A DNA stretch of 64,000 nt from Streptomyces sp. NBC_01429 (GCF_036231945.1 NZ_CP109599.1:5483501-5547500), one strand, 5' to 3'. Shown: positions 47,845-57,289, counted from the first letter of the stretch. The notes: a model not told the origin generated them from the letters alone. Numbers and translations are program-made.

Positions 47845-48924
47845 ATGACGGAGTCGGCGCACGACCACATGCCACCCGCACACCCCGGGTTACGGGCACA
47901 CCCCGAGCCGCGGGCGCGGCCGGCGCCTCCGGAACGCTCCGGCCCCCTGCCCGCAGGTCCGCCCGTCCCCACAGGTCCGCCCGTCCCCGCAGACCTCCCC
48001 GTCCCCGCCGACGCGCTCCCGCCCGCCGACGCGCCCCCACTCGTCAGCGCCGGGCAGCTGTTCACCCGTATCACCGCCCAGCTCGGCCACCAGCTCAGCC
48101 ACGTCGCACGGAACGGAACCCGCCGGAACATGCACAGCGACACCCCCGCGCTCGTCGTCGTCGCCCACGGCAGCCGCGACCCGCGCACCCTGCGTACCGT
48201 CACCACGCTCCTCGACCGGGTCCGTGAGCTGCGTCCCGGCCTGGACGTACGGCTCGGCCACATCGAGATCAACGCCCCCGCCCTGCCCGACACCCTCGCT
48301 GCCCTCGGCTCCGGCCGCGCCGTCCTCGTACCCCTGCTGCTCAGCCGTGGCGTGCACATCAAGCGCGACCTGCCGGCGTTCGCCGCCGCTGCCGCTCCCC
48401 GCCTGGAGACCCGGATCGCCGCCCCGCTGGGACCGCATCCGCTGCTGGTGGAGGCGTTGTACGAGCGTCTCGTCGAAGCGGGCTGGCCCACCGACGGCGC
48501 GTCCCACGACCTGCCCCACGACCTGCCCCGCCTCCCCGGCGACGCCGGTGTCGTGCTGGCCGCCGCCGGTTCCCGCGACCCCGAGTCCGCCGCCGACACC
48601 CGGCACACCGCCGCGCTGCTCAGCGAGCGTCTCGGCGGTGTGCTCGTCGCCCCCGCGTACGCCTCCGCCGCCTCGCCCACCGTCCCCGAGGCGCTGCGCG
48701 CCCTCGCCGCCCGGGGCCGTCACCGCACCGCCGTCGCCTCGTACTTCACCGCCCCTGGTCACTTCGCCGCCCGCTCGGCCGCCGCCGCGCCCTGGATCGC
48801 CGCCGCGCCGCTCGGCGCGCATCCGGCGCTGGCCCGGCTGCTGCTCCTCCGCTACGAGGCGGCGCTGGCGTCGGCGCCGGAGTCGTACGGCACGACGGCC
48901 CGCCACCAGCTCGCCGCCGTCTGA
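47845..48924 (+). CDS. CbiX/SirB-like sirohydrochlorin chelatase with Pro-rich N-terminus
   Basis: A 359-residue protein. Two CbiX half-domains are visible: LVVVAHGSRDPRTLRTVTTL with VPLLLSRGVHIKRDLPA, and VVLAAAGSRDPESAADTRHT with a YFTAPGHFA segment. The histidines in AHGSRD and GVHIKRD fit the metal-chelating site. It would insert iron or cobalt into sirohydrochlorin for siroheme or B12, and siroheme is the cofactor of NirB nearby. The first 90 residues are low-complexity and proline-rich (PLPAGPPVPTGPPVPADLPV) and probably disordered. ATG 47845 is used; ATG 48129 begins the conserved domain and is an alternative start. Confidence 0.85.
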   Translation: MTESAHDHMPPAHPGLRAHPEPRARPAPPERSGPLPAGPPVPTGPPVPADLPVPADALPPADAPPLVSAGQLFTRITAQLGHQLSHVARNGTRRNMHSDTPALVVVAHGSRDPRTLRTVTTLLDRVRELRPGLDVRLGHIEINAPALPDTLAALGSGRAVLVPLLLSRGVHIKRDLPAFAAAAAPRLETRIAAPLGPHPLLVEALYERLVEAGWPTDGASHDLPHDLPRLPGDAGVVLAAAGSRDPESAADTRHTAALLSERLGGVLVAPAYASAASPTVPEALRALAARGRHRTAVASYFTAPGHFAARSAAAAPWIAAAPLGAHPALARLLLLRYEAALASAPESYGTTARHQLAAV

Positions 48925-49082
48925 AGCGCCAAGCACCGAGCACCAAAAACGCAAGGCGAGACGCGAGACACGGAACACGAAAGGCGCGACACAAAAGGCG
49001 AGAGGCGAGACACGAAGAACCGCCCCTCGCCGCCCGTCACCCCCGTACGCCCCAATCCGCCCGTTCCGGTTACGGTCGGTGC

Positions 49083-50363
49083 ATGGCAGGCATCTCGTAC
49101 GACGACGCATCCACCGAGCGCTGGGCCGCCGAGCCCGACAAGCGTCCCGGCCGCACCGCGTTCCAGCGCGACCGCGCCCGTGTGCTGCACTCCGCCGCGC
49201 TGCGCAGGCTCGCGGGCAAGACACAGGTCGTGACGCCCGGTTCGTGGAGCCGGGAGTGGGACGCCAGCCCCCGCACCAGACTCACCCACTCCCTGGAGTG
49301 CGCCCAGGTGGGACGCGAGCTGGGCGCCGCCCTCGGCTGCGACCCGGATCTCGTCGAGGCCGCGTGCCTCTCCCACGACATGGGCCATCCGCCCTTCGGT
49401 CACAACGGCGAGCAGGTGCTCAACGAATTCGCCGCCGACTGCGGCGGCTTCGAGGGCAACGCGCAGTCGCTCCGCCTGCTGACCCGGATCGAGCCGAAAC
49501 GCTTCGTCCGGCCTCCGGAGGGCGGCGACCTCGTCAGCGTCGGCCTCAACCTCACCCGCGCCGCCCTGGACGCCGCCACCAAGTACCCGTGGCCGCGCGG
49601 CGCCCACCCCACCGAGCCCGGCTCGGTGAAGTTCGGGGTGTACGAGGACGACCTGCCCGTCTTCGACTGGGCCCGCAAGGGCGCGCCGGCGGACCGCACC
49701 TGCTTCGAGGCGCAGGTCATGGACTGGTCCGACGATGTCGCCTACTCCGTCCACGACTTCGAGGACGCCCTGCACGCCGGCCATGTCGACCCCTCGGCGC
49801 TCTCCTCCGCGACCGAACGGGACGAGATCTGGACGGTCGCGATCGGCCGCTACGTACCGGCCGGGACCGATCCGCGGGAGCTGGCCGCCGCGCTCGACCG
49901 GCTCATGGCACAGGAGTGGTGGCCGCACCGCTACGACGGCTCCGCCCTCGCGCAGTCCCGTCTCAAGGACGCCACCAGCCAGCTCATCGGCCGGTTCTGC
50001 GAGGCCGCCGAGCGGGCGACCAGACAGCGGTACGGGACGGGCCCGCTCACCCGGTACGCCGCCGAACTGGTCGTTCCGCGCGCCGCCCGGCACGAGTGCG
50101 CGGTCCTCAAGGCCGTCGCGGACCGTTACGTGATGCAGCGCGCGGAACAGGAGAAGCTCCGGGCCGACCAGCGCGTCGTCCTCGCCGAGCTGGCCGAGGC
50201 GCTCACGGCCCGCGCGCCCGAGGGGCTCGACCCGCAGTTCCGCGCCCTGTTCGACACGGCCGGCGACGACCGGGCACGCAAACGCGTCATCGTCGACCAG
50301 ATCGCCTCCTTCACGGACGCGGCGGCCCGCTCCCTGCACAGAGGGCTCACGAACCGCGTCTGA
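49083..50363 (+). CDS. dgt: Deoxyguanosinetriphosphate triphosphohydrolase-like protein
   Basis: A 426-residue HD-domain protein: RTRLTHSLECAQVGRELGAA, the HD motif ACLSHDMGHPPFGHNGEQVL and a metal ligand Asp in DWSDDVAYSVHDFED. It hydrolyses dNTPs to deoxynucleosides and triphosphate, affecting dNTP pools. It precedes dnaG within 3 kb, the common actinobacterial arrangement. ATG 49083. The 158 bases before it are unusually A- and G-rich with repeats of GGCGAGACRCGAGACAC style. Confidence 0.93.
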   Translation: MAGISYDDASTERWAAEPDKRPGRTAFQRDRARVLHSAALRRLAGKTQVVTPGSWSREWDASPRTRLTHSLECAQVGRELGAALGCDPDLVEAACLSHDMGHPPFGHNGEQVLNEFAADCGGFEGNAQSLRLLTRIEPKRFVRPPEGGDLVSVGLNLTRAALDAATKYPWPRGAHPTEPGSVKFGVYEDDLPVFDWARKGAPADRTCFEAQVMDWSDDVAYSVHDFEDALHAGHVDPSALSSATERDEIWTVAIGRYVPAGTDPRELAAALDRLMAQEWWPHRYDGSALAQSRLKDATSQLIGRFCEAAERATRQRYGTGPLTRYAAELVVPRAARHECAVLKAVADRYVMQRAEQEKLRADQRVVLAELAEALTARAPEGLDPQFRALFDTAGDDRARKRVIVDQIASFTDAAARSLHRGLTNRV

Positions 50364-50582
50364 CCGGCGGACACCAGCCGAACACCGTGGCACACCGGGC
50401 CGCCGGGCATGAGCCGCAGGCGCCCCTCATGCCTCACGGCCCCGGATACGGGCATATACCAGAGGAGCCGGATCACGGTGGGATCCCGACCGTGAGGCAG
50501 GCCCGAGGAGCGCTCCCCCTTTCGCCGTCAGGCTCGGTACGGGACGCTCGCAGATGGCGGCAGCGCGAAGAGGAGGCATCAA

Positions 50583-51860
50583 GTGGTCGACGCACATCGG
50601 ACATTTGTCATCGTCGGCGGAGGGCTGGCCGGGGCGAAGGCCGCGGAAACCCTGCGCGCGGAGGGGTTCACCGGCCGGGTGATCCTGATCGGTGACGAGC
50701 GCGACCACCCCTACGAACGTCCGCCGCTGTCCAAGGGCTATCTGACCGGCGGCGAGGAGCGCGGCAGCGTCTTCGCCCAGGAGCCCGCCTGGTACGCGGG
50801 GGCGCAGGTCGAGCTGCATCTCGGCCAGGCCGTCACCGCCATCGACCGGGACGCCCGGTGTGTCCTCCTCGGCGACGGCACCTCCCTGCGGTACGACAAG
50901 CTGCTGCTGGCCACCGGCGCCGAACCGCGCCGGCTCGACATCCCCGGCACGGACCTGGCGGGCGTCCACCATCTGCGCCGGCTCGCCCACGCGGACCGGC
51001 TGCGCCAGGTCCTCGCCGCCCTCGGCCGGGACAACGGCCATCTGGTGATCGCGGGCGCGGGCTGGATCGGCCTGGAGGTCGCGGCGGCGGCGCGCGGATA
51101 CGGCGCCGAGGTCACGGTGGTGGAGGCGGAGGCGACGCCGCTGCACCAGGTCATCGGCCCCGAGCTGGGCCAGCTGTTCACCGATCTCCACCGGGACCAC
51201 GGCGTACGGTTCCACTTCGGCGCCCGGCTCACCGAGATCACCGGGCAGGACGGCATGGTCCTGTCGGCCCGTACGGACGACGGCGAGGAGCACCCCGCGC
51301 ACGACGTCCTGGCCGCGATCGGCGCCGCCCCGCGCACCTCCCTCGCCGAGGCCGCCGGGCTCACCCTCGCCTCCCGGTCCGAGGGCGGCGGCATCGCCGT
51401 GGACGCCTCGCTGCGCACCTCCGACCCGGACATCTTCGCCGCCGGGGACGTGGCGGCCTTTCCGCTCACCGGCTGGGGCGGCACGCTCTCCGTGGAGCGG
51501 GTACGGGTCGAGCACTGGGCCAACGCCCTCAACGGCGGCCCGGCCGCCGCCCGCGCCATGCTCGGCCAGGACGTCGTCTACGACCGCGTCCCCTACTTCT
51601 TCTCCGACCAGTACGACCTGGGCCTGGAGTACTCGGGATGGGCGCCGCCCGGCTCGTACGACCAGGTGGTGGTGCGGGGCGACGCCGGAAAGAGGGAGTT
51701 CGTCGCCTTCTGGCTGAAGGACCGCCGGGTGCTCGCGGGGATGAACGTCAACGTGTGGGACGTCGCCGAGCACATCCAGCGCCTGATCCGCTCCGGCGAA
51801 CCGCAGGATCTGGACGCCCTGGCCGATCCGAACGTACCGCTGGCCTCGCTCGGCGGGTAG
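50583..51860 (+). CDS. FAD-dependent ferredoxin/rubredoxin-type reductase
   Basis: A 425-residue flavoprotein disulfide reductase-like enzyme with FAD motif FVIVGGGLAGAKAAETLRAE, LLLATGAEPRRLDIPG, the NAD(P)-binding GAGWIGLEVAAAARGYGAEV and FAD motif DIFAAGDVAAFPL. A C-terminal Reductase_C-like domain ends the protein. It transfers electrons from NAD(P)H to a ferredoxin or similar partner, often for cytochrome P450s. No ferredoxin gene is adjacent. GTG 50583 follows AGGAGG. Confidence 0.9.
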   Translation: MVDAHRTFVIVGGGLAGAKAAETLRAEGFTGRVILIGDERDHPYERPPLSKGYLTGGEERGSVFAQEPAWYAGAQVELHLGQAVTAIDRDARCVLLGDGTSLRYDKLLLATGAEPRRLDIPGTDLAGVHHLRRLAHADRLRQVLAALGRDNGHLVIAGAGWIGLEVAAAARGYGAEVTVVEAEATPLHQVIGPELGQLFTDLHRDHGVRFHFGARLTEITGQDGMVLSARTDDGEEHPAHDVLAAIGAAPRTSLAEAAGLTLASRSEGGGIAVDASLRTSDPDIFAAGDVAAFPLTGWGGTLSVERVRVEHWANALNGGPAAARAMLGQDVVYDRVPYFFSDQYDLGLEYSGWAPPGSYDQVVVRGDAGKREFVAFWLKDRRVLAGMNVNVWDVAEHIQRLIRSGEPQDLDALADPNVPLASLGG

Positions 51861-51929
51861 CCGGGCCCTTCGCCTCCGCCCGCCGGAGGGCTGTCCGCGT
51901 GTGTCGGTGCGGGCCCGTAGAATTCACGC

Positions 51930-53834
51930 GTGGCCGGCAGGATCAACGATGACGACGTGAAGGCGGTTCGGGACGCGGTCCCGATCGACGCCGTCGTGTC
52001 CGAGTACCTCCAGCTGCGCAGCGCGGGCGGCGGCAATCTCAAGGGGCTCTGCCCCTTCCACGACGAGAAGTCCCCCTCCTTCCAGGTCAGTCCGAGCAAG
52101 GGTCTCTTCCACTGCTTCGGCTGCCAGGAGGGCGGGGACACGATCGCCTTCGTCATGAAGATCGACCATCTCTCCTTCTCCGAGACGGTCGAGCGGCTCG
52201 CCGCCCAGGCGGGCATCACCCTTCGTTACGAAGAAGGCGGCTACAACCCGTCGAGCCAGCGCGGCGAGCGCACCCGGCTGGTCGAGGCCCACAAGATCGC
52301 GGCGCGGTTCTACGTCGAGCAGCTCGCGGGCGACGAGGCCGAGATCGGCCGCCGGTTCCTCGCCGAGCGCGGCTTCGACCAGGCGGCGGCCGAGCACTTC
52401 GGGGTCGGATACAGCCCGGTGGGCTGGGACCACCTCACCCGCTTCCTGCGCGGCCAGGGCTTCTCCGACAAGGAGCTGCTGCTCTCCGGGCTCTCCCAGG
52501 ACGGCCGGCGCGGCCCGATCGACCGGTTCCGCGGCCGGCTGATGTGGCCGATCCGCGACATCTCCGGCGAGGTCGTCGGCTTCGGCGCGCGCAAGCTCCG
52601 CGACGACGACAACGGCCCGAAGTATCTGAACACGCCCGAGACCGCGATCTACAAGAAGTCCCAGGTGCTGTACGGGGTCGATCTGGCGAAGAAGGACATC
52701 GCCAAGTCCAGCCGGGCCGTCGTCGTCGAGGGGTACACCGACGTGATGGCCTGCCATCTGGCCGGGGTCACCACCGCCATCGCCACCTGTGGCACGGCCT
52801 TCGGCGGCGACCACATCAAGATCCTGCGCCGGCTGCTCATGGACAACGGCAGCGCCCGGGTGATCTTCACCTTCGACGGGGACGCGGCGGGCCAGAAGGC
52901 CGCGCTGCGCGCCTTCGAGGACGACCAGAAGTTCGCCGCCGAGACCTATATCGCCATCGCCCCCGACGGCATGGACCCCTGCGAGCTGCGGCTCGCCAAG
53001 GGCGACCAGTCCGTCGTGGACCTGGCGCAACCGCGCACGCCGCTCTTCGAGTTCGCCATCCGCCAGATCGTCTCCCGGTACGACCTGGAGACCCCGGCCG
53101 GCCGGGCGGCGGCGCTGGACGAGGCCGCGCCGATCGTCGCCAGGATCAAGAACGGCTCCTCGCAGCACGAGGTGGCGGTCCAGCTCGCCGGCATCCTCGG
53201 CATCCTCGACACCCAGTTCGTGGTCAAGCGCGTCGCCCAGGTGGCGCGCTGGGCGCGCGACCGGGGCGGCCGGGGCCCGTCGGCCGGCCCCGAGCAGCGG
53301 GGGCGCCAGTCGTACGAGGCGGAGGCGCGGCAGGCGCCCTCCGGTCCCGCGCTCACCCTGCGCAGCCCCGCCCACCGCACCGAGCGCGAGCTGCTGAAGC
53401 TCGCGCTCCAGCGCCCCGAGCTGGTCTCCCCGGCCTTCGACGCCTATGGCGAGGACGAGTTCACCGCCCCGCCGTACACCGCCGTGCGCCGCGCCATCGA
53501 GGAGGCGGGCGGCGCCGAGTCGGGTCTCCAGTCCGCGCCCGAGTATCTCGCCAGGGTCCGCGAGGCCGCGCCGAACGACCAGGTGCGCGCCATGGTCACC
53601 GAGCTGGCGGTGGAGGTCTTCCGGGGCAAGACCATCGACGAGATCTACGCGGGACAGCAGCTCGTCCAGGTCCGGCTGCGCGCGGTGGACCGCCGTATCC
53701 AGGACATCACCGGCACCCTCACCCGGCTGGGCAACCAGGCCGACCCGGACCACTACGCGGCCGTGCAGAAGGATCTGTGGATTCTCCAGCAGTACGGTCA
53801 GGCCCTCCGCAACACCGGCGCCGACGCGCTCTAG
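51930..53834 (+). CDS. dnaG: DNA primase
   Basis: A 634-residue primase: N-terminal zinc ribbon CPFHDEKSPSFQVSPSKGLF followed by HCFGCQEGGD, the RNA polymerase/Toprim core with VVEGYTDVMACHLAG and FTFDGDAAGQKAALRAF, and a C-terminal DnaB-binding region. It makes RNA primers at the replication fork. The GTG start at 51930 fits the conserved MAGRINDDDVKAVRDAV start. A 10-bp tandem repeat array lies 36 bases after the stop. Confidence 0.96.
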   Translation: MAGRINDDDVKAVRDAVPIDAVVSEYLQLRSAGGGNLKGLCPFHDEKSPSFQVSPSKGLFHCFGCQEGGDTIAFVMKIDHLSFSETVERLAAQAGITLRYEEGGYNPSSQRGERTRLVEAHKIAARFYVEQLAGDEAEIGRRFLAERGFDQAAAEHFGVGYSPVGWDHLTRFLRGQGFSDKELLLSGLSQDGRRGPIDRFRGRLMWPIRDISGEVVGFGARKLRDDDNGPKYLNTPETAIYKKSQVLYGVDLAKKDIAKSSRAVVVEGYTDVMACHLAGVTTAIATCGTAFGGDHIKILRRLLMDNGSARVIFTFDGDAAGQKAALRAFEDDQKFAAETYIAIAPDGMDPCELRLAKGDQSVVDLAQPRTPLFEFAIRQIVSRYDLETPAGRAAALDEAAPIVARIKNGSSQHEVAVQLAGILGILDTQFVVKRVAQVARWARDRGGRGPSAGPEQRGRQSYEAEARQAPSGPALTLRSPAHRTERELLKLALQRPELVSPAFDAYGEDEFTAPPYTAVRRAIEEAGGAESGLQSAPEYLARVREAAPNDQVRAMVTELAVEVFRGKTIDEIYAGQQLVQVRLRAVDRRIQDITGTLTRLGNQADPDHYAAVQKDLWILQQYGQALRNTGADAL

Positions 53835-53870
53835 AGCTTCCGGCGTCCGCGCCATCGGCCCGCAGGACAT

Positions 53871-53936
53871 CCGGGAACGCCCGGGAACGCCCGGGAACGC
53901 CCGGGAACGCCCGGGAACGCCCGGGAACGCCCGGGA
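53871..53936. repeat. 10-bp tandem repeat CCGGGAACGC, six copies plus partial
   Basis: Six exact copies of CCGGGAACGC are followed by the partial CCGGGA. The array ends next to the -35 region of the candidate small RNA. Confidence 0.95.
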
Positions 53937-53970
53937 CGACAGCGGTCCGGAGTTCTTGTATGATCATGGT

Positions 53971-54111
53971 GTTACTTCGGTTCAGCACACGAAGTCGCGC
54001 GTCTGTGGTCCAAGGAAAGACGTCCGTCTGCCGACGGGAAATGTAGGTGCAAGGCCTGCCGGGCGCTCCATGAATGAAGCGGCCCTTCCTCATCCGAGGA
54101 AGGGCCGCTTC
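53971..54111 (+). ncRNA. Candidate small RNA between dnaG and hrdA
   Basis: A good extended -10 (TGTATGAT, 53957-53964) predicts a start near 53971. A strong terminator (54076-54111) ends the unit, giving about 140 bases. Within it a frame from 53960 to 54046 codes for 28 residues including a TTA codon, but starting it at its ATG would need transcription from farther upstream; GTG 53969 is nearly leaderless. I recognise no Rfam family. It could be an independent sRNA or a terminated leader of the sigma factor gene. Confidence 0.5.
54076..54111 (+). terminator. Strong terminator of the candidate small RNA
   Basis: GAAGCGGCCCTTCCTC and GAGGAAGGGCCGCTTC form a perfect 16-bp stem around ATCC, followed by TTTCGTT. 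Confidence 0.92.
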
Positions 54112-54307
54112 TTTCGTTGTGCCCCGGCAACCCGCGTAACGGCACGGTTACGCACGGGTTCAGAAAGTCACCGCACGCCCCTCGTGGCGGCGATGTGCCG
54201 TACCGCACACTGGGGGCGGTGCTGAGTTCTCCGGAGTGCGGCCGGCCGCCTCCGTCCCGCCGCCGTACTCCCCCCGGACGGCAGCGATCACCCAGGAGGT
54301 CGCCCCC

Positions 54308-55309
54308 GTGCAGACCCAGTTGCTCACCGAGCGCTCCGTGGAGGTATCCCTCGTGCCCGACCCCCCGGGCGGGCGCGGCGGCCGTAGCGACGCCGGCGGG
54401 CCCTCGTCCGATCTGTTCCGGCAGTATCTGCGGGAGATCGGCCGTATACCGTTGCTCACCGCCGCCGAGGAGGTGGAGCTGGCCCGCCGCGTCGAGGCGG
54501 GGCTGTTCGCCGAGGAGAAGCTGAGCGGCACCCCCGACCCCGACTCGCGGCTCGCCCTGGACCTCGACCGGCTGGTCGTGCTCGGCCGGATGGCCAAGCG
54601 ACGGCTGATCGAGGCCAATCTGCGGCTCGTCGTCTCGGTCGCCAAGCGCTATGTCGGCCGCGGTCTGACCATGCTCGATCTCGTACAGGAGGGAAACCTC
54701 GGCCTCATCAGGGCCGTGGAGAAGTTCGACTACGCGCGCGGCTACAAGTTCTCTACGTACGCGACCTGGTGGATACGGCAGGCGATGTCCCGGGCCCTGG
54801 CCGACCAGGCCCGTACGATCCGGGTCCCGGTCCATGTGGTCGAGCTGATCAACCGGGTCGTACGCGTGCAGCGCCGGATGCTCCAGGAGCACGGCCGCGA
54901 GCCGACCCCCGAGGAGGTCGGCGCCCAGCTGGAGCTGGACCCCGCCCGGGTCAGGGAGGTGCTGCGGCTCGCCCAGGAGCCCGTGTCCCTGCACACCCCG
55001 GTGGGGGAGGAGGACGATGTCGCCCTGGGGGACCTGATCGAGGACGGCGACGCCGCGTCCCCCGTCGAATCCGCCGCCTTCCTGCTGCTGCGCGAGCACC
55101 TGGAAGTGGTGCTCTCCACGCTCGGCGAGCGCGAACGCAAGGTGGTCCAGCTGCGTTACGGTCTCGACGACGGCCGGCCGCGCACCCTGGAGGAGATCGG
55201 AAGGATCTTCGGCGTGACCCGCGAACGGATACGCCAGATCGAGTCCAAGACCCTCGGCAGACTGCGCGACCACGCCTTCGCCGACCAACTGCGCGGCTAC
55301 CTGGACTGA
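54308..55309 (+). CDS. hrdA: Principal-like sigma factor of the HrdA type (sigma-70 group 2)
   Basis: A 333-residue sigma-70 protein. Region 1.2 is DLFRQYLREIGRIPLLTAAE, region 2 has NLRLVVSVAKRYVGRGLTML and the -10 recognition segment KFSTYATWWIRQAMSRALAD, region 3 follows, and region 4.2 is TLEEIGRIFGVTRERIRQIE. It lacks the long N-terminal region of HrdB, so it is a dispensable group 2 sigma rather than the essential one. The downstream-of-dnaG position matches HrdA of S. coelicolor. GTG 54308 is used because AGGAGG lies eight bases upstream; an earlier in-frame GTG at 54236 lacks one. Confidence 0.88.
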   Translation: MQTQLLTERSVEVSLVPDPPGGRGGRSDAGGPSSDLFRQYLREIGRIPLLTAAEEVELARRVEAGLFAEEKLSGTPDPDSRLALDLDRLVVLGRMAKRRLIEANLRLVVSVAKRYVGRGLTMLDLVQEGNLGLIRAVEKFDYARGYKFSTYATWWIRQAMSRALADQARTIRVPVHVVELINRVVRVQRRMLQEHGREPTPEEVGAQLELDPARVREVLRLAQEPVSLHTPVGEEDDVALGDLIEDGDAASPVESAAFLLLREHLEVVLSTLGERERKVVQLRYGLDDGRPRTLEEIGRIFGVTRERIRQIESKTLGRLRDHAFADQLRGYLD

Positions 55310-55363
55310 CCCGGGCCCCCGCCCGCGGCCCGCGCCCCGCTCCCGGGCCCGGGAGCGGGGCCC

Positions 55364-57289
55364 TCAGTCCACCTCCACGACCGCCTGCGCGAACTGCGCC
55401 GCGTACAGCCGCGCGTACGCGCCTTCCGCCGCCAACAGCTCCTCGTGCGTGCCCTGTTCGACGATCGAGCCGCTCTCCATCACCAGGATCACATCGGCGT
55501 CCCTGATCGTGGACAGCCGGTGCGCGATGACGAAGCTCGTACGTCCGTGGGCCAGCCGCGCCATCGCCTTCTGGATCAGCACCTCGGTACGCGTGTCCAC
55601 CGAGCTGGTCGCCTCGTCCAGCACCAGGATCACCGGGTCGGACAGGAACGCCCGCGCGATGGTGATCAGCTGCTTCTCCCCGGCGCTGACGCCCGAGCCC
55701 TCGTCGTCGAGCACCGTGTCGTAGCCGTCCGGGAGCGTACGCACGAAACGGTCGGCGTGCGCCGCGCGCGCCGCCTCCTCGATGTCCGCGCGCGTGACCT
55801 CGCGGGAGGCGCCGTAGGCGATGTTCTCCGCGATCGTGCCGCCGAACAGCCAGGTGTCCTGGAGCACCATGCCGATCCCGGACCGCAGTTCCTCGCGCGA
55901 CATCCGCGAGATGTCCAGGCCGTCCAGGGTGATCCGGCCGCCGCTCACCTCGTAGAACCGCATCAGCAGATTGACCAGCGTGGTCTTCCCCGCGCCCGTC
56001 GGGCCGACGATGGCGACCGTCTGGCCCGGGTCCACACAGAGCGACAGATCGTCGATCAGCGGCTTCTCCGGGTCGTACCGGAACGACACGTGCTCAAGGG
56101 CGACCCGCCCCTGCGGCTCGCGCAGCCGCTCGATCGACGGCGCGTCGGCCTCCTGCTCCTCCGAGTCCAGCAGCTCGAAGATCCGCTCGGCGGAGGCGAC
56201 GCCGGACTGTACGAGGTTCGCCATCGACGCGACCTGGGTCAGCGGCATCGAGAACTGCCGCGAGTACTGGATGAACGCCTGGACGTCGCCGATCGACAGC
56301 GTCCCCGAGGCGACCCGCAGCCCGCCGACGACCGCGACCAGCACATAGTTGAGATTGGAGATGAAGAGCATCAGCGGCTGCATGATCCCGCTGTTGAACT
56401 GCGCCTTGAAACCCGCCTCGTACAGCTTGTCGTTGTGCTCGCGGAAGCCCTCGGCGGACTCCTCCTGCCGCCCGAAGACCTTCACCAGGGCATGCCCGGT
56501 GTACATCTCCTCGATATGGGCGTTGAGCGAGCCGGTGACCTTCCACTGCTGCACGAACTGCGGCTGCGACCGCTTGCCGACCTTCGCCGCCACGAACACC
56601 GACAGCGGTACGGTCACCAGCGCGACCAGCGCCAGCAGCGGGGAGATCCAGAACATCATCCCCAGCACACCGACGATCGTCAGCACCGAGTTGACCAGCT
56701 GGCCCATGGTCTGCTGAAGGGTCTGCGAGATGTTGTCCACGTCGTTCGTCGCCCGGCTCAGCACCTCGCCGCGCGGCTGCTGGTCGAAGTACGACAGCGG
56801 CAGCCGCGACAGCTTCGCCTGGACGTCCTCGCGCATCCGGAACACCGTGCGGTTGATCACGCGTATGGACAGCCGCGTCGACACCAGCATCAGCAGGCCC
56901 GCGCCCACGTACACCACCAGCGCGACCAGCAGGACGTTGCCCACCGCGCCGAAGTCGATGCCCTGGCCGGGGGTGAAATTCACCCCGGAGAGCAGATCGG
57001 CGAGTCCGCCGTCGCCCTTGGCGCGCAGCGCCTCGACGGTCTGCTCCTTGGTGACGCCCGCAGTCGTCTGCCGGCCGACGACCCCGGCGAAGATCAGGTC
57101 CGTCGCGTTGCCGAGTATCTTCGGTCCGACGACCGACAGGGCGACGCTCAGCACTCCGGCCCCCAGCATCCAGCCCAGCGTGGCCCGCTCCACGGCGAGC
57201 CGCCGCAGCAGCCGTTTTCCCGACTCCTTGAAGTTCATCGACCGCGCGGCGGGACCCGCGGCCATCATGCGTCCGCCAGGACCGCTCAT
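55364..57289 (-). CDS. ABC exporter subunit with canonical ATPase site
   Basis: A 641-residue half-transporter: an N-terminal six-helix transmembrane domain (residues about 30-350) fused to an ATPase with Walker A GPTGAGKTT, signature VSAGEKQLITIARAFL and Walker B VILVLDEATSSVD with the catalytic Glu. The transmembrane domain includes an unusual extracytoplasmic-loop insertion after helix 1. ATG 57289 overlaps the stop of the upstream half-transporter, so both subunits are coupled and probably form a heterodimer. The substrate (lipid or drug) is unknown. Confidence 0.92.
   Translation of the reverse strand: MSGPGGRMMAAGPAARSMNFKESGKRLLRRLAVERATLGWMLGAGVLSVALSVVGPKILGNATDLIFAGVVGRQTTAGVTKEQTVEALRAKGDGGLADLLSGVNFTPGQGIDFGAVGNVLLVALVVYVGAGLLMLVSTRLSIRVINRTVFRMREDVQAKLSRLPLSYFDQQPRGEVLSRATNDVDNISQTLQQTMGQLVNSVLTIVGVLGMMFWISPLLALVALVTVPLSVFVAAKVGKRSQPQFVQQWKVTGSLNAHIEEMYTGHALVKVFGRQEESAEGFREHNDKLYEAGFKAQFNSGIMQPLMLFISNLNYVLVAVVGGLRVASGTLSIGDVQAFIQYSRQFSMPLTQVASMANLVQSGVASAERIFELLDSEEQEADAPSIERLREPQGRVALEHVSFRYDPEKPLIDDLSLCVDPGQTVAIVGPTGAGKTTLVNLLMRFYEVSGGRITLDGLDISRMSREELRSGIGMVLQDTWLFGGTIAENIAYGASREVTRADIEEAARAAHADRFVRTLPDGYDTVLDDEGSGVSAGEKQLITIARAFLSDPVILVLDEATSSVDTRTEVLIQKAMARLAHGRTSFVIAHRLSTIRDADVILVMESGSIVEQGTHEELLAAEGAYARLYAAQFAQAVVEVD

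Larger units (their letters stand above)
53835..54307. other. dnaG-hrdA intergenic region
   Basis: A 473-base gap with no conventional gene. It contains a 10-bp repeat array (53871-53936), a candidate small RNA with promoter and terminator (53959-54111) and a GCGTAAC-GGCACG-GTTACGC dyad (54134-54153) with perfect 7-bp arms that could be an operator for the sigma factor gene. Confidence 0.6.

Noticed and set aside
51924..53870. 648-codon minus-strand frame opposite dnaG
   Set aside because: Same reason: antisense of a conserved gene, no motif and no ribosome-binding site.
53871..53936. CRISPR array
   Set aside because: The repeats are 10 bp and directly contiguous with no spacers, and no cas genes are present.
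53960..54046. 28-codon frame as an annotated protein
   Set aside because: The -10 hexamer overlaps its start codon, so transcription would begin inside it. Kept only as part of the small RNA discussion.
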